A model generated the notes under the pieces. The model did no database searches, was not told the origin of the DNA, and worked only from the letters and a program-made list of their open reading frames with translations. Shown here in pieces: positions 11,501 to 24,400 of a stretch of DNA of 64,000 nucleotides (the first letter of the stretch is position 1; the number at the start of each line of letters is the position of its first letter). The DNA is from Chlorocebus sabaeus (taxonomy: Eukaryota > Chordata > Mammalia > Primates > Cercopithecidae): the NCBI RefSeq assembly GCF_047675955.1, contig NC_132918.1:92681106-92745105 (forward strand). Direction: 5' to 3'. Both the position numbers and the translations under genes were made by a program.

Positions 11501-14500
11501 TGTGTATCTTTTCATTTTCTTACATTTACTTGTGTGTATGCATGTGTGCTTGTGCATTTTAGGCATTACAATATATATCTTTTGTTTATTGCATGTTTTT
11601 ATTTTTGAGACAGAGTCTCTCTCCATCGTGCAGGCTAGAGTGCAGTGGCACAATCTTGGCTCACTGCAACCTCCGCCTCCTGGGTTTAAGGAATTCTCCT
11701 GCCTCAGCCTCCAGACTAGCTGGGATTACAGGCGCCTGCCACCATGCCTGGCTAATTTTTGTATTTTTAGTAGTGACAGGTTTCGCCATATTGGCCAGGC
11801 TGGGCTCAAACTCCTGACCTCAAGTGATCCACCCACCTCAGCCTCCCAAAGTATTGGGATTACAGGTGTGAGCCACCACGCCCAGCCTGTTACATCTTTA
11901 ATGTTAATATTATCACACATGTCTGGGGCATGATGTTGAATAAGAGTGGGAAGAGTAGACATCCTTGTCTTGTTTCTGATCTTAGAGGGAAAACATTACC
12001 TTCCACTATTAAAAATATTAATTGTGGAGTTTTTGGGTAGGTATGCTTTATAAAATTAAGAAAATTCCCTTCTATACCTAGTTTGCTGAGAGTTTTTTAA
12101 AAAAATCATGGATGGATGTTGAATTTTGTTAACTATCTTTCCTGCACCAGTTGATACAATCATGTGGCTTTTCTTTACTCTGTTTATATTACGAGTTACA
12201 TTGATTGATTTTTTTGAATGTCAAATCAGCCTTGCATTCTTGAGATGAACCTCATTTGGTGATGATTTATTACCCTTTTTATATTTTGCTGGGTTTGAAT
12301 TGCTAACATTTTGTTGATGATTTTACATCATATATTTTTATTTTTTTAGAGACAGGATGTTACTCTGTCATCCAGGCTGGAGTATAGTGGCACAATCATA
12401 GCTCACTATACAGTCTTAAATGACTTCGCTTAAGCAATCCTCCTGCCTCAGCCTCCCAGTTAGCTAGGATTACAGGTGAGAGCCACCACACCTGGTTCAT
12501 TTATTTTTATGTTTAGTGGATATGGGGTCTTCCTGTGTTTCCCAGTCTGGTCTGGAACCACTGGGCTCAAGGAGTCTTCCTACCTTGGCCTCCCAAAGCT
12601 CTCGGATTGTAAGTGTGAGCCATTGCACATTTACATCTATATTAATAAGGGATATTGGTCTGTAGTTTTTTTAAATTTTATTTTTTACATTTTATATTTG
12701 TGTTTTTTACCAACTACTTGCAAGGATATTGGTCTGTAGTTTTCTTTTCCTCTGTAACAATAACTTCAGGTTTATCAGGGGAATCCACCCCCAATATTTC
12801 AACGTAGGTTCTTTCTGTTTTCCCTAAGTGTCAGCTGGCTGAGAAATAAAGAGAAAGAGTACAAAGAGAGGAATTTTACAGCTGGGCCTCTGGGGGTGAC
12901 ATCACATATTGGTAGGACCGTGATGCCCACCTGAGCCACAAATCCAGCAGGTTTTTATTAAGGACTTTAAAAGGGGAGGGGGTGTATGAACAGGGAGTAG
13001 GTCACAAAGATCACATGGTTCAAAGGGCAAAAAGGAGAACAAAGATCACATGCTTCTGAGGCCAGTAAAGATCACAAGGCAAAGGGCAAAGCAAAGATCA
13101 CAAGGCAAGGGCAAAATTAGAATTACTGATGAGGGTCTGTGATCGGCTGTGCACATATTGTCTTGATAAACATCTTAACAGAAAACAAGTTTCGAGAGTA
13201 GAGAATCGGTCTGACCTCACATTCACCAGGGTGGGATTTTTTCCCCACCCTAATAACCCTGAGCATACTGCAGGAGATCAGGGCATATTTCAGTCCTTAT
13301 CTCAACCACATAAGACAGATACTCCCAGAGCGGCTGTTTATAGACCTCCCCCCAGGAATGCATTCCTTTCCCAGGGTCTTAAATATTCCTTGCTAGGAAA
13401 ATAATTCAGTGATATCTTCCCTACTTACACATGCATTTATAGGCTGTCTGCAAGAAGAAAAATATGACTGTATTCTGCCCGATCCCGCAGGCAGTCAGAC
13501 CTTATGGTTGTCTTCCCTTGTTCCCTAAAATTGCTGTTATTCTGTTCTTTTTTAAGGTGCACTGATTTCATATTGTTCAAAAACACATGTTTTACAATCA
13601 ATTTATACAGTTAGATACAATTATCACAGTGGTCCTGAGGTGACATATATCCTTAGCTTATGAAGATAACAGGATTAAGAGATTAAAGTAAGACAGGCAT
13701 AAGAAGTTATAAGAGTAGGCTGGGGTAGTGGCTCACACCTGTAATTCTAGCAATTTGGGAGGCTGAGGCGGGCAGATCACAAGGTCAGGAGATCGAAACC
13801 ATCCTGGCTAACACAGTGAAACCCCGTCTCTACTAAAAATACAAAAAAAAAAATAGCTGGGTGTGGTGGCGGGTGCCTATAGTCCCAGCTACTCGGGAGG
13901 CTGAGGCAGGAGAATGGTGTAAACCCAGGAGGTGGAGCTTGCAGTGAGCCGCCGAGATCATGCCATTGTACTCCAGCCTGGGCGACAGAGCGAGACTCCG
14001 TCTCAGAAAAAAGAAATTATAAGAGTATTATTTGGGAACTGATAAATGTCCATGAAATCTTCATAATTTATGTTCAGAGATTGCAGTAAAGACAGGTGTA
14101 AGAAATTATAAAAGTATTAATTTTGGGAACTGGCATGTGTCCATATTAAAATGAAATACTCACAATTTATGTTCCTCTGCTGTGGCTCTAGCTGGTGCCT
14201 CCATTTGGGGTCCCTGACTTCCTGCAACACAGGTTTGGTATCAGGATAATGCTAGTCTCATAGCATGACTTGGGACATGTCCCATTTTCTTCTATTTTCA
14301 GGAAGAGTTTCTGTAGAATCAATGTTGTTTCTTCCTTAAATGTTTAGTAGAATTCACTAATTAAGCCATCTTAGTCTGGAATTTTCTTTTTTGAAAGTCA
14401 TAAACTATGAACTCATATACTTTGGTATTGGACTATTCAGGTTATTTATTTCTTCTTGACAGTGTTTTATTAAGTTATGTCTCTCAAAGAATTTCACTTT

Positions 14501-15389
14501 AAGTTGTCAAATTTATGGACATGAAGTTTTTCATAACATTCCTTTATGATCATCTCTAAATGGCTGGAAAGTCTGTAGTGATATCTTCTGTGTAGTTTTT
14601 GACATTGATAGTTTATATTTTTTTTTTTTTATTTTTTTATTTTTTGAGATAGGGTCTCACTGTGTCGCCTAGGTTGAAGTGCAACGGCATGATCACTGCT
14701 CACTACAGCCTTGAACTCCTGAGCTCAAGCAATCCTCTCATCTTAGCCTCCCAAAGTGCTGGGATTATAGGAATGAGCCACCATGCCAGCCTCAGTGCTT
14801 TCTTTGAGTTTAATTTTTTTTTGTTATTATCTTAAGGTGGAAGCTTAGATCATGAATTTGAGATCTTTTTTCTAAAATAAACATTTAAAGCTATCAGTTT
14901 CCTCTAAATACATACTACTTTAGCTGTATCCCACAAATATTAACTTGTTGTAATTTTATTTTCATTTAGTCATAACTATTTTCTAATTTCTCTTGTAATT
15001 TTCTCTCCTAACTAAGGGTTATTTAGAAGTTTGTTGTTTGATTTTTCAGAAATATTTGGGGATTTCCCAGATTTTGTTCTGAAATTGCATTATAGTTGAA
15101 TTTTGTTATTGATAGAGAACATCCTTTTTACCAGTTCTTTTATGTCTTAAGGTTTGTTTTACGGCCCAAAATATGATCTAACTAGGTGAATGTCCCACAC
15201 GCACTTGAGCAGAATGTATAATACAAAATATTGAGTGTTTGCTCCAGTGATTACAATGTATGTAGTGTACTTATGGTATCTACTTAGTCATGTTAAATAT
15301 AGGAAACTTTCCACAGCATAATTTTATTCATTTTGCTATTGTTATAATATAATATTGTAAATATAATATATTAATATATTACTTCTTTA

Positions 15390-15432
<43 letters not shown>

Positions 15433-18400
15433 GAGACGGAGTCTTGCCCTGTCGCCCAGGGTGGAGTGCAGTGGCCAGATCTCAGCTCACTGCAAGCTCC
15501 GCCTCCCAGGTTTACGCCATTCTCCTGCCTCAGCCTCCCGAGTAGCTGGGACTACAGGCGCCCGCCACTACGCCCGGCTAGTTTTTTTTTTGTATTTTTA
15601 GTAGAGACGGGGTTTCACCGTGTTAGCCAGGATGGTCTCGATCTCCTGACCTCGTGATCCGCCCGTCTCGGCCTCCCAAAGTGCTGGGATTACAGGCTTG
15701 AGCCACTGCGCCCGGCCTTACTTCTTTATATATTATAAACCTCACAATTAGGCCAGCACGGTGGCTCATGCCTGTAATCCCAGCCCTTTGGGAGGCTGAG
15801 GCTAGTGGATCACCTGAGGTCAGGAATTCAAGAGCAGCCTGGCCAGCATGGTGAAACCCTGTCTCTACTAAAATTACAAAAGTACAAAAATTAGCTGGGC
15901 ATGGTGGCAGGTGCCTGTAATCCCAGCTACTCAGGAGGCTGAGGCAGGAGAATCGCTTGAACCCAGGAGGTGGAGGTTGCAGTGAGCCGAGATTGCGCCA
16001 CTGCACTCCAGCCTGGATGACAGAGAGAGACTGTCTCGAAAAAACCCAAAATAAATAAATTTTAAAAATAAAAAATAAACTTCACAATTAAAAATTTTAC
16101 AATTTTTGCTTTAAATATCTATTTGTCTCCAAAGAAATTAAAAGAAGAAAGGAAGTGTGTATAATTGTGTTGAGGGTTCCCAAGACCACTCCAGGTTTGG
16201 TGATTGCTAGGTGGCCTCACTAAACTCAGCTTGTAGTCATACTCACCACTGAGATTTATTATGCTGAAAGCATATAAAGTAAAATCAGCAAAGGGAAAAG
16301 GATCATGGGACAATGACTAGAGGAAATTAGGCAGAAACTTCCAAGAGTCCTCTCCTAGTAGACTCACTCAGGACCTGCTTAATTCCTTCAGCAGTGAGTT
16401 GTGACAGCGTGCACAAAGTGTGGTCTACCACGGAAGATTACCTGATTCTTAGAGTTCAGGGTTTTTATTGGAGGCTGGTCATGTAGACAAAATTTCAGCC
16501 ACTGAAATTTCAGACTCCAGAAGCAAGTAAATGTTCAGCATAAACCATATTGTTTCTGCAAATAGTTTAGACACAAAGAGCCATCCTTATAACCTTGTGA
16601 AGTTTTAGATCAGTGTAGGAAAGTGTTTACACTTCCAGATGCCAGCAAAAGGTCAACCTTGCAAGCAGGCATTCCTACAGAGAGCAATCTCTGACCTGCT
16701 ATATTGACTCTTCTGCACAGTAGTCTTTTATATCTATTCACATATTTACCATTTCCAGTAGTTTTTATTCCTTCCTACAGAAGCAAGTTACCCTTTAGTG
16801 TTATTGCCATTCCCACGAAGAACTTCCTTTAGCATTTCCTGTAGTGTAAGTCTGCTGGTGATGAATTTTCTCAGATTTATCTGAAATGTCTTTGTTTCCT
16901 CTTCATTTTTGAAGGGTAGTTTCATTGGATATAGACTTCTGTGTTGAATTTCTTTTTTTTTTTTTAGCCCTTCACTGTTTATTTCATTGTCTTCTGTTCT
17001 TTATTGTTCTTGAAAGTTGGTGCCATTCGTACTTCTCTTTCCTTCCTGTATATAATGTTGTATTAATCTGTTCTCACACTGCTATAAAGATACTACCTGA
17101 GACTGGGTAGTTTATAAAGGAAAGAGGTTTACAGTTCCACATGGAAGGCCTCAGGAAACTTACAATCATGGCGGAAGGTGAAGGAGAAGCAAGGACCTTC
17201 TTTACATGGTGGCAGGAGAGAGAAGTGCAAGCAGGGGAAATGCCAGAGGCTTATAAAACCATCAGATCTTGTGAGAACTCACTCACTGTCGTGAGAACAG
17301 CATGGGAAACACCCCCACGATCCAGTCACCTCCTTCCCTGGACACATGGGATTGCAATTCAAGATGAAATTTGGTTGGGGATGCAGAGCCAAACCATATC
17401 AAATGTATTGTTTTTCTCTCATGGCTTTCAATATTTTATCTTTATTTTTAGATGTCACAAGTTTGCCCATTATGCACCTGGGTGTTGTTTGTTTGTTTTG
17501 GGGGACAGAGTCTCACTCTGTTCCCCAGGCTGGAGTGCAGTGGCACGATCCTGGCTCACTGAAATGTCCGCCTCCCGGGTTCAAGTGATTCTCATGCCTC
17601 AGCTTCCCAAGTAGCTGGGATTACAGGTGTGAACCACTGCACCCAGCTTATTTGTTTTTTATCCTGCTTGAGGTTCAGTGAACTTCTTGGATCTATAAGT
17701 TGATGTCTTTCACCAAATTTGAATTTTTTTAGCTGTTATTTCTTTCAAATATATATTCTGTCTCATAATTTCTCTTGTCCTTGTAGGACTCTAATGACAT
17801 ATCTGCTAGACTGCTTGGTATCCATTCTCTGAGGCTATGTTCTTTTGTTTTTGTCTTTTTCATTTCTCTTCTTTGGATTGGATAATGTCTAGATCTATCT
17901 TCAAGTTCACTGATGCGTCTGCCGTCTCCAATCTTCTTTTAATTCTTTCTAGTGAAAAAAATTTTTTTTGAGACAAGAGTCTCGCTCTGTCGCCCAGGCT
18001 GTAGGGTGATGGTGCAGTCTCGGCTCACTACAACCTCCCTCTCCCAGGTTCAAGTAATTCTCATGCCTCAGCCTCCCGAGTGCTGGGATTGCAGGTGTGC
18101 ACCACAATACCTGGCTAATTTTTGTATTTTTAGTAGAGACAGGGTCTCACCATGTTGGGCAGGCTGGTCTGGAACTCCTGAACTCAAGTGAGCCACCTAC
18201 CTTGGCCTCCCAAAGTGCTGGGATTACAGGCGTGAGCCACTATGCCTAGCCCCAATGAATTTTTCATTTTAGTTGTTATACTTTTAAGCTCTAGAATTTC
18301 CATTTGGCTCTTTTTTCTTTGGTTCTTTTCATAGTTTCTCTTCTGAGGTTCACTGTCTGCTTACTCATTATGTATATGTTTTCTCTGAAGTTTCTGAACA

Positions 18401-21400
18401 CATTTAAGCTGCATTAAAGTAACTGTTTAAATTCAGGTCATCTTCGGGTCTGTTTCTATTCCCTGCTTTTTCCCCCATTGTGGATCTCATTTTCATTTTG
18501 TTCTCATTGCTGCTGATTTTTTATTAAATAATGGACACCATAGGTAATACATTGTAAAGTCTCTGGATTCTGTTGTATTTCTCTGAAGAATTTTTTTTTT
18601 TTTTTTTGTAGCTGGCGTTTAACTTAACTGTGTTCAAAATTCCAAAGTCTATTTCCTGTTGTTGGCAACATTTATTCTTTGCTGGGTTTTATCTCATATA
18701 TATGTAATTTCATTGTCAGCCAAGGAATTTAGTGGTCAGTCAAATATTTGGCTGAGTTTCATATGCAGATTTTGGGGTACCTTCTGTGGCTTCTTCTCTT
18801 GCAAGATTTCATCTCTAACTTCTAATTTTCTGGTGATACAAGTTCTGAACATTTTGCTGTAGCTCCTCAAGCCAGTGAGGCTGTAACCTCCTGCCACTCC
18901 AGGAGGCACAGATTGGGTAGTGCTCTCAAACAAAAGTTAGACTTGCACATCTCAGAGATATAATTCCTGTATTCCAAGGGTAGATTCTTCCAGATTCTAC
19001 CTGTCTTTCTCCCTCCCCCAAATACTGTCAGACAGTATATTTTGTCTGGACTTTGTAATGTGTTATCTGCAGGGAGGTTAGTCATGCAATGGGTTCCTAA
19101 AATGTACCATATCCATTTGCTGTGCTCAGACATTTCTGAGTTTTTTTTTTTTTTTTTTGAGACGGAGTCTTGCTCTGTCACCCAGGCTGGAGTGCAATGG
19201 CGCGATCTCAGCTCACTGCAAGCTCCACCTCCCAGGTTCTAGCAATTCTCCTGCCTCAGCCTCCCGAGTAGCTGCAACTAAAAGCACGTGTCACCACGCC
19301 TGGCTGATGTTTCTGTATTTTTAATGGAGACGGGGTCTCACCACGTTAGCCAGAATGGTCTTGATCTCTTGATCTTGTGATCTGCCTGCCTTGAACTCCG
19401 AAAGTTCCAAAGTGCTGGGATTATAGGCATGAGCCACTGTACCTGGCCTCTGATGGTTTTTTAAGAGCCATAAAATAATCTGTTATCTGGAGATAGGTTG
19501 GAATGGAATGAGTAAAAGACTGGATGTAGGGTGTCAGGCCATTGTAGCAGAGCAGGCAATAAGTGTTGTGAAAATCTATGACTGTTACTATATTATGTTA
19601 ATAGATCAAACATATAGTTGTTTTTTACAAAATACAAAATTGTATTTTCTTGTATAAATCTGCAGAAATAGTATAAAAATGAAAACGTGGTTGTCCATTG
19701 CTGGAATTATATGAATGAGATAGTATATAGCTTATTTTAGTTAAGCTAACACAATTTTTTCTTTTGTACATCAAGAGTTTCGTAAAGTGTTGATACTGCG
19801 GAGACCTTTCTTGTCTTCTTTTATTCATCCCTGAAAAAATCGTGTAAATGGTAAATGAGAACTGGAGAAAAAATTCAAAATGAAAAACTCTTTCATAAAT
19901 AATTTTTTGTCCTCTTTTAAAGTAATTGAAGATACTTTTGGTCTCTTCCTGTCATTTTCTCAAGACTCAATTTGGCAAAACTAGAATTTATATAAGAAAC
20001 TACAAGTAAGTGACAGAGAACTCTAAAAACTTTTTGGCAACTGCTGTATCTGTAATGATTTAGTCATGTGACTTGAATTTATGGTACTTACCTTCCAAAT
20101 GGTAGCGCTTGTTTGGGAGATCTTTGAGGTTCAAGAATGCTGAAACGGTGGAATACGGGCCAGGGAACTTTTTCTCTGGGTATTACACTTGAAATTTAGT
20201 TCATTAATTTTAAGTTTGGATCGCAATGGGTTAATCTCTATGTCTTAAAAAATTTTCAAATCTGTTCCCTTTTTTCAGGTTATAAATAAAGTTCATCTTA
20301 AGGCAAATCATGTGGTCAAGAGAGATGTTGATGAGCATTTAAGAATCAAGACTGTTTATGATAAAAGTGTTGAAGAGTAAGTACACCATTTTATTGTCAT
20401 CTTTTTCATTATTAATCTAAATGTTAAATGTATTTTCATCTGTTACCTGAAGTTTTAAATATTCATAGATAAAACTTAAAAAGGACTAGTGTAGCTTCAA
20501 AATGGAATTAAGCTGAAAATGCATTTTAGTCTGAAAATATGGGATATGATTAAAGCCTATACATTATTAATAATTTTCTTTTACCATCTCCCTTTCCTGG
20601 TAAATCATGAATAATGTAAGCAGAACAAATGTGGATCTACTTGGACGTGGGCAGTAACAGACTTGGAAGGTACTCTTCAATAAGTACTAGTGTTACGGGA
20701 AAGAGGTCCGGTTCAGACTCCAGGAGAGGGTTCTTGGATCTCTCACGAGAAAGAATTAGAAGCAAATCCATAGAGTAAAGTGAAAGCAAGGTTATTAGAA
20801 AAGTAAAGGAATAAAAGAATGGCTACTCCATAGGCAGAGCAGCCCCAAGGCCTGCTGGTTGCCCATTTTTATGGTTGTTTCTTGATTACATGTGCTACGC
20901 CTCTGAGAGGTAATTCTTATGTTTTTATGTCATTATTTTCAGGTTGCTCCCTGAGAAAAAAAATCTTGTAAAGGTATGTAATAAATACTCGTAACTTGAA
21001 TTGGACACTTAAAATTTTATTGTATGCAAATTCTACTTCAGTAAAGAAAAATATATACGCGACTCTTGTGACTGAATAAAAGGTGTTGGTAGTGAAAGTG
21101 TTTATCATTTCACAAAAGGTGTCTTTGTGATGCACTCATGAAAACTTTGTTGGTATTTGGCATTAAATTAATCAGTCTCGTTTTTTTGCTTGCTTTCTCA
21201 AGTTTCGGGGGAGCAAATCATGCAGAGAATAGGGTGAAAAAGACAATTTTTGAAACACATTGAGAACACTGTTCTCTTGGTGGAAATGTTTATTTTCCTG
21301 AGGATTGATTGACTTGATAACCACATCAGATTTTTAACCGTATGGAGACACACACACCCACACACATACACACATGCACACAGGCACGCACGCACGCACA

Positions 21401-24400
21401 CACGCACATGCACGCACACACACGCAAACATGCACACACGTGCACACACACACAAACATGCGCACACGCACGCACACACACGCACACACCCACGCATATA
21501 CACGCACGCACACAGGCACACACACATGCACACACACAAAGCCAGCTCACCATGGGCCACAGAAATTGGTGAGTTTAATGAAAGGTAAGATTTTCTTTAC
21601 ATAAACTATCTTACTGTTGGAATCATCTAAGTCAGTCCATCATTCATAGTAATCTAGATTAATAGTTGAGATATATTGCAGTTTTGTTAAAGGTGTAGTA
21701 TTGAAGGAAGTTAATATTTAATTAAAAATTAAAAACAGTTGAGATAAATGTTTTCTGGCTTTCTGTTTAAGTGGGACTAGGGAAAGAAATTTCCGCCTGG
21801 TGCTGTTTTCCCAAGCTGAACTAGAAAATGGGGGAAATTCTTTTCCTCCTAGGCTTGCTTTCTTCCTACGCCTTACCATACAACCTTGACTAGTATCTGT
21901 ATTCCAGAATTATAAGGCTTTTTTCATTAATATGCTGTATTTGCTTGTTTCAAATATAATTTATATCTTCCTTATAATTCTGTTTCTTTTTTTAACTTTT
22001 ATTTAGAACAAGCTTTTCCCACAAGCTATTTCTTATTTAGAGAAGACTTTTCAGGTCCGTCGACCTGCGGGCACTATCTTACTTAGCAGGTATGTCACAT
22101 TCAACACAGATGGTTTTCTTCAGCCATTTAGTACTCTGCCTCTCCCTATCTATGAATATGACAAGGTATGAAACTTATACTATAACTTTATTATGCTTGT
22201 TCTTAGAGACCAAACTGCAAGGTATTTAAAAAGAATAAAAAAGTGCCTGCTGGATAATCATTCTTTCCCTGACCTTTCATTGTGAGATGGTCTACTGCAT
22301 TTTTTCTGGGTGTAGTTGTCCTCTGTTCTCCAGATCACCTTTTCCCCTCGTTCATGTGTATACAGTGTTGGCTTTATGAAGTATTTGGGTGTTTAAAAAC
22401 ACAAATCAAGAGGATTTCCTATAGAACCCGAATTCTTTCTTAACTACTTTCCTAACTAAAATAGTAACATTATTAATGAAGTAATATAGCAGCTACCAGT
22501 TGATTACCATGTTTTTAACTGCTGTAAAATATTCTCTTTTTTGTATTTAAACTTTGATGTACAAATGAACTGAAGACAATGTGCAACAAACCAATACCTC
22601 CGGAAGGAAAACGACCCTCACAGGTACTGCACTGGGGAGTGTGCCGCGCATACGAAATGCGGCCCCGTTGTTGTTCCAGAGGAACATCTCCAGGTATTTC
22701 ACCCTGCTCTTGGCAGTACTTTTACACTTGAGATTTTGAATTTGTGAGTGTCCCAAAATTTTTACAGATTCAAGTTCAAAGTCTAGTAGCTTCCTTGGTC
22801 TACAAAAAGTAATCACAGATGTGCTGATTTTATTCTTTCATTAGCTTTCAAGTGAGTTGAATGGTTTCTTTCTTCACTGCTCCCCAGAGACCTCCCTGCC
22901 CCATTTATCTTGGTCTGCTGAATCAGTTTAGCTTAGAACATTGTCTTGTCTTCCAGAATATCTTTTAGCAAGGCATATACCTCAGTTTTTTAAAGGACAG
23001 TCTGACATCTCTTAAGATAAAAAATATGTATGCTTCAAGCCAACCTAGAAGTTTATTCCATAAAATACTAATGGCTATGTAATATATGTTTAAAGGTGTT
23101 CTTTGCAAAACTATAAATATGCCTATTTAGGGTATTAGTTTTGCCTATTAGGGTGTGGTATAACCGTATAGTGGAATACTTTGCAGTTGTTAAAAAGTGA
23201 AGGAGATCTCTATATACTGACTTGGAAAGATATTTAAGCTCTTACATGAAAAAAAAAGGTTGCAAATCAGTATGCACAGTTAGTCCATTTTATTTGAAAG
23301 TATAGAAACACAGACAATAAAAAATGCTCAAGCAATCTGGAAGTATACACATGTTAAATCTGGATACATATAAAAATGTTAATCGTTTCTTTAAGAGATT
23401 GTTGGGGAAAGTGTTTTTCTTTTGTAAGTTCTGGAGATTTTTGTGATGTTCTGATTTCTCCTATTGAACATATATTACTTATATTAAAAAAATAAAAAAT
23501 TTAGGCTGGGCACAGTAACTTACACCTGTAGTCCTAGTACTTTGGGAGGCCGAGGCAGGCAGATTACTTCACTCCAGGAGTTTAAGACCAGCCTTGGCAA
23601 CATGGTGAAACCCTGTCTCTACAAAAAATATAAAAAGTTAGCCAGGAGTGGTGGCGTGCACCTGTAGTCCCAGCTACTTGGGAGGCTGTGGTGGGAGGAT
23701 TGCCTGAGCTGGGGATGTGGAGGTTGCAATGAGCTGTGATCTTCTCACTGTACTCCAACCTGGATGACAGAGTGAGACCCTGTCTCAAAAATAAATAGAT
23801 AAATAAGAATATCTCAGACTATGCCTAAGCTAAGCTATTGCTTAAAAAAAAAAAAACTAGAAGGTCGGGCACAATGGCTCCCACCTGTAATCCCAGCACT
23901 GAGGGGGCTGAGGCGGGCGGATCACCTGAGGTCAGGAGTTCGAGACCAGCCTGGCCAACATGGCGAAACCCTCTCTCTACTAAAAATACAAAAATTAGCT
24001 GGACATGGTGGCGGGTGCCTGTAAACCCAGTTCCTCAGGAGGCTGAGGCAGGAGAAGCTTGAACCCAGGAGGCAGAGGTTGCAGTGAGCCCAGGTCACAC
24101 CACTGCACTCCAGCCTAGGCGACAGAGCAAGACTTCGACTCCGGCTCAAAACAAAACAAAACTAAAGTAAACTAAACAAATAAATAAGAATACAGCATAT
24201 TGTCATTAACCATAGTCACTGTGCTTTACAATAGATCTCTTGAACTTATTCCTTCTAACTATAAACATGTATTCTTTGACCAGCATTTCCTTAGCTCCCA
24301 CTCCCTAAAGTAATTGATTTTAAAAATCATAAATGCATGTGTTAGAGAAGGAAGAATAAACAATGTGTATTTTCTATTAAATGAAATGAGAATTTGTTTT

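Larger units (their letters stand above)
6975..18900 (-). mobile_element. Ancient L1M element, near full length, split by later insertions
   Basis: Read left to right, the pieces follow the order of an inverted L1: 3'UTR-like text (6975-7700), ORF2 fragments (7700-9460, 11890-12340, 12630-12772, 14236-14616, 14800-15200), then more 5' L1M-like text (16735-17058, 17407-17480, 17650-17957, 18252-18660). Insertions occupy roughly 6.4 kb of the 11.9-kb span, leaving about 5.5 kb, near a full L1. All reading frames are broken. The left and right limits are approximate. Two overlapping L1 fragments could give a similar picture. Confidence 0.7.

Noticed and set aside
17141..17614. 157-residue frame starting MEGLRKLTIMAEGEG
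   Set aside because: It lies in an MST-type LTR and an adjoining Alu fragment, both well recognised.
21198..21560. Cys/Val-rich and His/Thr-rich frames on both strands
   Set aside because: They are products of the CA/CG repeat. The Cys pattern is periodic and not a real Cys-rich protein.
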